From an uncultured Eubacteriales bacterium (lineage in GTDB: Bacteria > Bacillota > Clostridia > Oscillospirales > QAMX01): DNA of 64,000 nucleotides. A program made the translations under genes and the position numbers. How positions within the stretch are numbered: the stretch's first letter is position 1; each line of letters starts with the position of its first letter. Where the stretch lies: positions 62,001 to 126,000 of the forward strand of contig CAKTEH010000005.1 in NCBI GenBank assembly GCA_934546935.1, in the 5' to 3' direction. Positions 60,186-64,000 of this stretch are shown piece after piece. The notes under the pieces were generated by a model that did no database searches, had not been told where the DNA came from, and saw only the letters and a list, made by a program, of their open reading frames with translations.

Positions 60186-60893
60186 ATGGAAGAATATTGT
60201 TGTATCGGGCGGGGAATTGAACTTATACAAGACTGCCTGCCGTTGGGAACTGACAGCATCCTGCTTTCCCATTTTGCTTCCCCGGTTTCCGGCCGGATCT
60301 GTGACCTCGGCTGCGGGGCCGGTTATGTCATGATCCTGGCGGCGCTGCGCAGCCCGGGCCGTAATATTTCTCTGTGCGGCGTCGACATCCGCCCAGGCGC
60401 CATATCCAAAGCCGCCGAAAACCTGCGCCGGGCCGGACTGCATGCCAAACTGATTGAAGGCGATCTGCGTGACCGGACGCTGCTCCCCGCTTCGGGCTTT
60501 GATATCGTGCTTTCCAACCCGCCTTATACGCCGGTTGACGCCGGGCTCCCGCCGGACTGCGAAGAAGCCGCTATAGCGCGTATGGAATATTGCTGTACGC
60601 TTTCTGATCTGACCCAGGCTGCGGCGCGCATCCTGCGCCCGGGCGGCTGGTTCTACATCGTCTATCCCGCACCCCGCCTGGCCGGACTGCTGTGCGCGCT
60701 GCGTGTTCAGGGGCTTGAACCCAAGCGGCTGCGTTTTTTTGCCCGTTCTCCCGCCGCTTCGCCGACGCTCGTGCTGATCGCTGCGCGGCGGGGCGGGAAA
60801 CCCTGGCTGGATATTCTGCCAAGCTTATATATAGGAAGCCCGGAACACCGCAGCATTTTTGCCCCACTTGAAGAACAGGAGTTAACAAATTGA
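60186..60893 (+). CDS. Class I SAM methyltransferase, TrmN6 (YfiC)-like
   Basis: A 235-residue protein with an N-terminal GTDSILLSHFA segment, the SAM-binding motif ICDLGCGAGYVMILAA (about 38-53), the acidic GVDIRPGA, and the catalytic SNPPY (about 110-114), the NPPY signature of adenine-N6 and glutamine-N5 methyltransferases. This matches tRNA1(Val) A37 N6-methyltransferases and their close relatives. It immediately precedes mutL and overlaps its TTG start by four bases, so this is a DNA/RNA maintenance operon with miaA. Confidence 0.85.
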   Translation: MEEYCCIGRGIELIQDCLPLGTDSILLSHFASPVSGRICDLGCGAGYVMILAALRSPGRNISLCGVDIRPGAISKAAENLRRAGLHAKLIEGDLRDRTLLPASGFDIVLSNPPYTPVDAGLPPDCEEAAIARMEYCCTLSDLTQAAARILRPGGWFYIVYPAPRLAGLLCALRVQGLEPKRLRFFARSPAASPTLVLIAARRGGKPWLDILPSLYIGSPEHRSIFAPLEEQELTN

Positions 60894-62815
60894 ACATTAT
60901 CCAAACACTGCCGCCTCACGTGGCCAATCTGATCGCTGCCGGCGAAGTCGTAGAACGGCCCGCATCCGTTATTAAAGAACTGATGGAAAACGCAGTCGAT
61001 GCCGGCGCGAATTCCATCACAGCAGAAATCCGAAACGGCGGGATTGACAGCATCTGTATCACGGATAACGGCTGCGGGATGAGCCGCGAGGACGCAAGCG
61101 CCTGTTTTATCCGCCATGCAACCAGCAAAATCCGTACGCAGGACGATTTGACTTCCATAGTTACCCTTGGTTTCCGGGGTGAGGCGCTTGCGGCAATCAG
61201 CGCCGTATCCAAGATCGACCTGCTTACCCGCCGGGCCGAAGATCTGGCGGGTACACATGTATATTGTGAGGGTGGAAAAATTCTTTCTGTGGAAGACGCT
61301 GGCTGCCCTGTCGGAACCAGTATCACCGTACGCGAAATCTTTTATAATACCCCTGCGCGCATGAAATTTTTAAAGAAAAATACCACAGAGGGGAATTACT
61401 GTGCCGCTGCTGCGGATTATATCGCGCTGTCCCATCCGGAAATTGCCGTCCGTTTTCTCAAGGACGGACGCGTCTCCATGCGGACGCCCGGAGACGGGCA
61501 GCTCCTGCCTGCCATCCTGGGCGTATGCGGACAGGATTTTGTCAATGCGCTGATCCCAATTCCCAATGAAGGCAACAGCGGGGTCTTAGGTTCCCAACTA
61601 GAGGTATGGGGTTACATAACCCGGCCCGAGCGCGCGCTTTCCGGCCGTGGCTCCCAGTATTTTATCCTTAATGGCCGGCACATCCGTTCCAGAACCCTGA
61701 CTGCAGCGTTGGAGGAAGCATACCGCGGCAGTATAATGTCCGGAAAATACCCCGGATGCGTTGTATACGCGTCAATCGATCCGGGACACGTGGACGTTAA
61801 TGTGCACCCGGCAAAGCTTGAAGTTAAATTTTCCGATGAACGCGCCGCTTTCCAGGCCGTTTATGACGCGGTCAAACGTGCGCTGCAGGCATCAGACCGG
61901 CCGCATTTTAATCCGGAAAAGACCCAGCCTGCCCAACAACCCCTTCACACTGCGCCATCACCCTTCCCGCGCACGGATTTCTCCGCCTCCGGAAAAACGG
62001 AACTGAACAACGATCTGCCGCCCAACCTGTACACGCAAACGCACCGCTATGCGCCGTCTGTCGACATTTCCGCCGCTGAATTCTCCCTGGATATGAGCGC
62101 CTTCGACACCTTGCCTGCGCTTTATTCCAGCGCATCGGTTCAATCCGCGCCATCTGCCGATATCCAGGCGCCGGAAACCCTTGAAAACGAGACGCTCAGC
62201 CCGGACGATCCGTCCCCGGCAGCCGTCTCCACATCACAGACAGCCGGGCAGGAGCTGCCGGCCTACCGGATTCTCGGGGAAGCATTTAAATGTTATATTA
62301 TCGTTGAACTCGACGATGCGCTGATGTACATTGACAAGCATGCCGCGCATGAACGGATTCTTTACAATAAGCTCAAATCCGCAGCTGTTCCCCCGCCCGG
62401 GCAAATGCTTTTAACGCCGCTGATTCTTCCTGTTGCACGCGAAGAGCGTGTTCAGCTGGAAGAACATATGCAGGAGCTTGCGCGCCTTGGCCTGGAGTTT
62501 ACGGATTTCGGCGGCGGCAATATCCTGATCCATTCTATTCCCGCCCATATCCTGCCTGACAATACCGCGGCCTTCATTCACGAAGTCTGTCAGCGAATGA
62601 AGAAAAATGAAAACGATAACCGCCGCGAAGACATCCTGCATTCTATCGCCTGTAAAGCGGCGATCAAAGCGGGATGGAACACACATCCCCAGGAAATCGA
62701 CGCGCTGGTGCGGGCAGTGCTGGCAGATCCGCAGCTGCGCTACTGCCCGCATGGACGGCCGGTTGCCTTGACACTGGGCCGGCGTGATTTTGAAAAGGAA
62801 TTTTTCCGCACATGA
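60890..62815 (+). CDS. mutL: DNA mismatch repair protein MutL
   Basis: A 641-residue protein. The GHKL ATPase is complete: KELMENAVDAGA, ITDNGCGM, TLGFRGEALAA and the IFYNTPAR segment. Then comes the transducer with KFLKKNTTE, VDVNVHPAK and a Pro/Ala/Ser-rich linker (about 325-435). The C-terminal dimerisation/endonuclease domain has a DKHAAHERILYN motif where the usual DQHAxxExxxxE ends in Asn rather than Glu, plus ACKAAIKAG and CPHGRP. So the nuclease motif is largely present, with one altered acidic residue. The start is TTG 60890, fixed by AGGAG and the overlap with the previous stop. mutS is not in the window. Confidence 0.94.
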   Translation: MNIIQTLPPHVANLIAAGEVVERPASVIKELMENAVDAGANSITAEIRNGGIDSICITDNGCGMSREDASACFIRHATSKIRTQDDLTSIVTLGFRGEALAAISAVSKIDLLTRRAEDLAGTHVYCEGGKILSVEDAGCPVGTSITVREIFYNTPARMKFLKKNTTEGNYCAAAADYIALSHPEIAVRFLKDGRVSMRTPGDGQLLPAILGVCGQDFVNALIPIPNEGNSGVLGSQLEVWGYITRPERALSGRGSQYFILNGRHIRSRTLTAALEEAYRGSIMSGKYPGCVVYASIDPGHVDVNVHPAKLEVKFSDERAAFQAVYDAVKRALQASDRPHFNPEKTQPAQQPLHTAPSPFPRTDFSASGKTELNNDLPPNLYTQTHRYAPSVDISAAEFSLDMSAFDTLPALYSSASVQSAPSADIQAPETLENETLSPDDPSPAAVSTSQTAGQELPAYRILGEAFKCYIIVELDDALMYIDKHAAHERILYNKLKSAAVPPPGQMLLTPLILPVAREERVQLEEHMQELARLGLEFTDFGGGNILIHSIPAHILPDNTAAFIHEVCQRMKKNENDNRREDILHSIACKAAIKAGWNTHPQEIDALVRAVLADPQLRYCPHGRPVALTLGRRDFEKEFFRT

Positions 62816-63741
62816 CAAAACTAATCTGTATTGTAGGGCCGACCGCATCCGGAAAAACTGCGCTGGCGATCCAACTGGCGCAGGCGTTGAAAAGCGAGGT
62901 AATCTCTGCCGACTCCATGCAAATCTACCGGTATATGAATATCGGCACTGCAAAACCCTCCTTTGAAGAACAAAACGGCGTCAAACATCATATGTTAGAC
63001 ATCCTGGATCCCGGAGCGGTATATAGCGCCGCGCAATATGCTGCCGACGCCGCCCAGTGTGCCGACGCAATTGCTGCACGTGGCATGACGCCCATCGTCG
63101 CAGGCGGTTCCGGTCTTTATCTGGATTCGCTCATCGGCACGCTGCATTATGAACCGGAGCCCGATCACGAAGAAATCCGCCGGGCGCTGTACCGTCAGGC
63201 CGAGGAACAGGGCGACGAAGCAATGTACGCAAAGCTTGCGCAGGAAGATCCGGATTCCGCTGCGCGGCTCCATGTAAACGACCGGCGCCGCGTCCTGCGC
63301 GCCCTGGAGATCTGCCTGCTTACCGGGGAACCTGCAAGTGCGCGCGCACGGCGGGCTGCCGCTGCGCCGCGGCGGTACCGGAGTTTGAAGATCGGCCTCT
63401 CCTGGCCGCGGGAGATACTCTATCAGCGTATAAATATGCGTGTTGATCGCATGTTCGCGCAAGGGCTTGTCGAAGAAGCGTATAAAATTTACACATGTTT
63501 TCCCTCCCCCACTGCGCGGCAGGCAATCGGCTATAAGGAATTATTCGCCTTTTTCGACGGGAAAATATCCCTTGACGAGGCACGGGAAAATATTGCGCGG
63601 GAAAGCCGGCGTTATGCCAAACGCCAAATCAGCTGGCTTATGCGCGACGGGGAAGTCTTTTTTTTCGACGCGCAAGATCAGGACAAACTCTACAAAAACG
63701 CATGGCGTTTTGCACGTGATTTTGTCAGTTTCGGGGTGTGA
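62812..63741 (+). CDS. miaA: tRNA dimethylallyltransferase
   Basis: A 309-residue enzyme of normal length. It shows CIVGPTASGKTALA (P-loop, about 7-20), SADSMQIYRYMNIGTAKP, VKHHMLDI, IVAGGSGLYLDSLI, RLHVNDRRRVLRALEI, TARQAIGYKEL and a final RRYAKRQISW. It adds the dimethylallyl group to A37 of tRNAs reading UNN codons. It overlaps the mutL stop by four bases (ATGA). After miaA many Firmicutes have hfq or ynbB; here there is a leader and a truncated gene instead. Confidence 0.96.
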   Translation: MTKLICIVGPTASGKTALAIQLAQALKSEVISADSMQIYRYMNIGTAKPSFEEQNGVKHHMLDILDPGAVYSAAQYAADAAQCADAIAARGMTPIVAGGSGLYLDSLIGTLHYEPEPDHEEIRRALYRQAEEQGDEAMYAKLAQEDPDSAARLHVNDRRRVLRALEICLLTGEPASARARRAAAAPRRYRSLKIGLSWPREILYQRINMRVDRMFAQGLVEEAYKIYTCFPSPTARQAIGYKELFAFFDGKISLDEARENIARESRRYAKRQISWLMRDGEVFFFDAQDQDKLYKNAWRFARDFVSFGV

Positions 63742-63781
63742 TTTTTCCAAATTTCCATACCACTTTTCCTGTTAAGTATGG

Positions 63782-63930
63782 TATAATGTTTACAATTCAA
63801 TACAAAGTTCCGCAAGAAAACTTTTTTAAAAGACAGTTCCTGCCGCAAGCATGTAAAATCCGGAGGCCGTGCCTCCTTAAAACAAAAGACCGGCAATTTT
63901 CTGCGGTGCCCATTATCCGGCAGGTTTTTT
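63782..63930 (+). ncRNA. Leader with internal terminator, or a small RNA
   Basis: An extended -10 promoter TGG-TATAAT (63782-63787) has no good -35 but is flanked by the inverted repeat CCATAC/GTATGG (63755-63760, 63776-63781). About 70 bases later comes a GGAGGC/GCCTCC hairpin, and then CTGCGG..CCGGCAG (63901-63906, 63917-63923; one bulge) followed by TTTTTT, an intrinsic-terminator form. The next gene starts 56 bases beyond, so the RNA may be a transcription attenuator or riboswitch, or a free RNA of about 135 bases. I could not match it to a riboswitch family or a T-box. Confidence 0.4.
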
Positions 63931-63985
63931 ATGCGTTAATGCGGACATACGCAAAATTATGTATGCAAGTTAAAGAGGATTGCTT

Positions 63986-64000
63986 ATGCAGAAACCACTC
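63986..64000 (+). CDS. Start of a gene cut by the window edge
   Basis: ATG 63986 has AGAGGA six bases upstream, and the frame reads MQKPL to the edge. Too little is visible to name it. The stretch before it holds an imperfect inverted repeat, ACATAC..GTATG, at 63945-63965. Confidence 0.5.

Overview
The window reads as ordinary chromosome from an endospore-forming, low-to-mid GC Gram-positive of class Clostridia (Bacillota). Supporting signs are a YpeB-type germination protein, DnaD and DnaI/DnaC-type primosome proteins, a TagO/WecA-type undecaprenyl-phosphate sugar transferase, an endonuclease-type MutL, stand-alone AICAR transformylase, strong AGGAGG ribosome sites, frequent TTG/GTG starts and dense intrinsic terminators. 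I saw no rRNA, tRNA, CRISPR array, insertion sequence or prophage, so a species name is not supportable from the sequence alone.

Layout. 1-6.4 kb: 3' end of tsf, a conserved hypothetical, an FAD oxidoreductase with an esterase, an E2-like acyltransferase fold protein and an APH-type kinase. 6.4-14.8 kb (minus): ypeB, an intracellular GH28 glycosidase and a four-gene MacA/FtsX-type ABC export operon with two ATPases. 15.2-20.6 kb (plus): DnaD-like and DnaC-like primosome proteins, an FHA membrane protein with a degenerate protease-like ectodomain, and a phosphodiester glycosidase. 20.7-25 kb: AICAR transformylase behind a 37-codon mini-gene, an FAH-family hydrolase, an MFS transporter and a frameshifted small gene.

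25.2-30.6 kb (minus): a flavodoxin-like reductase and two CobW/G3E metal-chaperone-type GTPases behind a promoter wrapped in an inverted repeat, then ftsH coupled to a PAP2 phosphatase. 30.7-37.4 kb (minus): a FucI-family isomerase, then an apparent seven-gene operon (aminotransferase, GNAT, YnbB-type lyase, tsaE, tsaB, rpiB, ybaK). 37.5-42 kb (plus): an M23/NodB fusion, a GNAT with an overlapping small gene, and a DUF4173-like membrane protein. 42-47.1 kb: cca, an alcohol/sugar dehydrogenase with an SMP-30 lactonase, a 70-residue membrane protein, and two DtxR/MntR-type regulators of which one is frameshifted.

47.3-53 kb (plus): an MFS transporter and a four-gene GldA/GldF/GldG/DUF4340 ABC system. 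53-59.7 kb (minus): a CNNM/CorC-type transporter with a 330-base leader, an anchored hypothetical, a TagO/WecA-like transferase, trpS, an aminotransferase and rpsT. 59.9-64 kb (plus): a 2[4Fe-4S] ferredoxin, a TrmN6-like methyltransferase, mutL and miaA, then a leader with an internal terminator before a gene cut by the window edge.

The most unusual points are the CobW pair (His/Cys-rich metal-binding insert; second GTPase fused to a DUF1980-like tail) with its palindromic promoter, the ABC ATPase ending in an AbrB-like domain, the strongly expressed-looking 37-residue ORF before the purine gene, the pseudo-protease/FHA protein, and two locally frameshifted genes. All functional statements are from motif reading; no database search was run.
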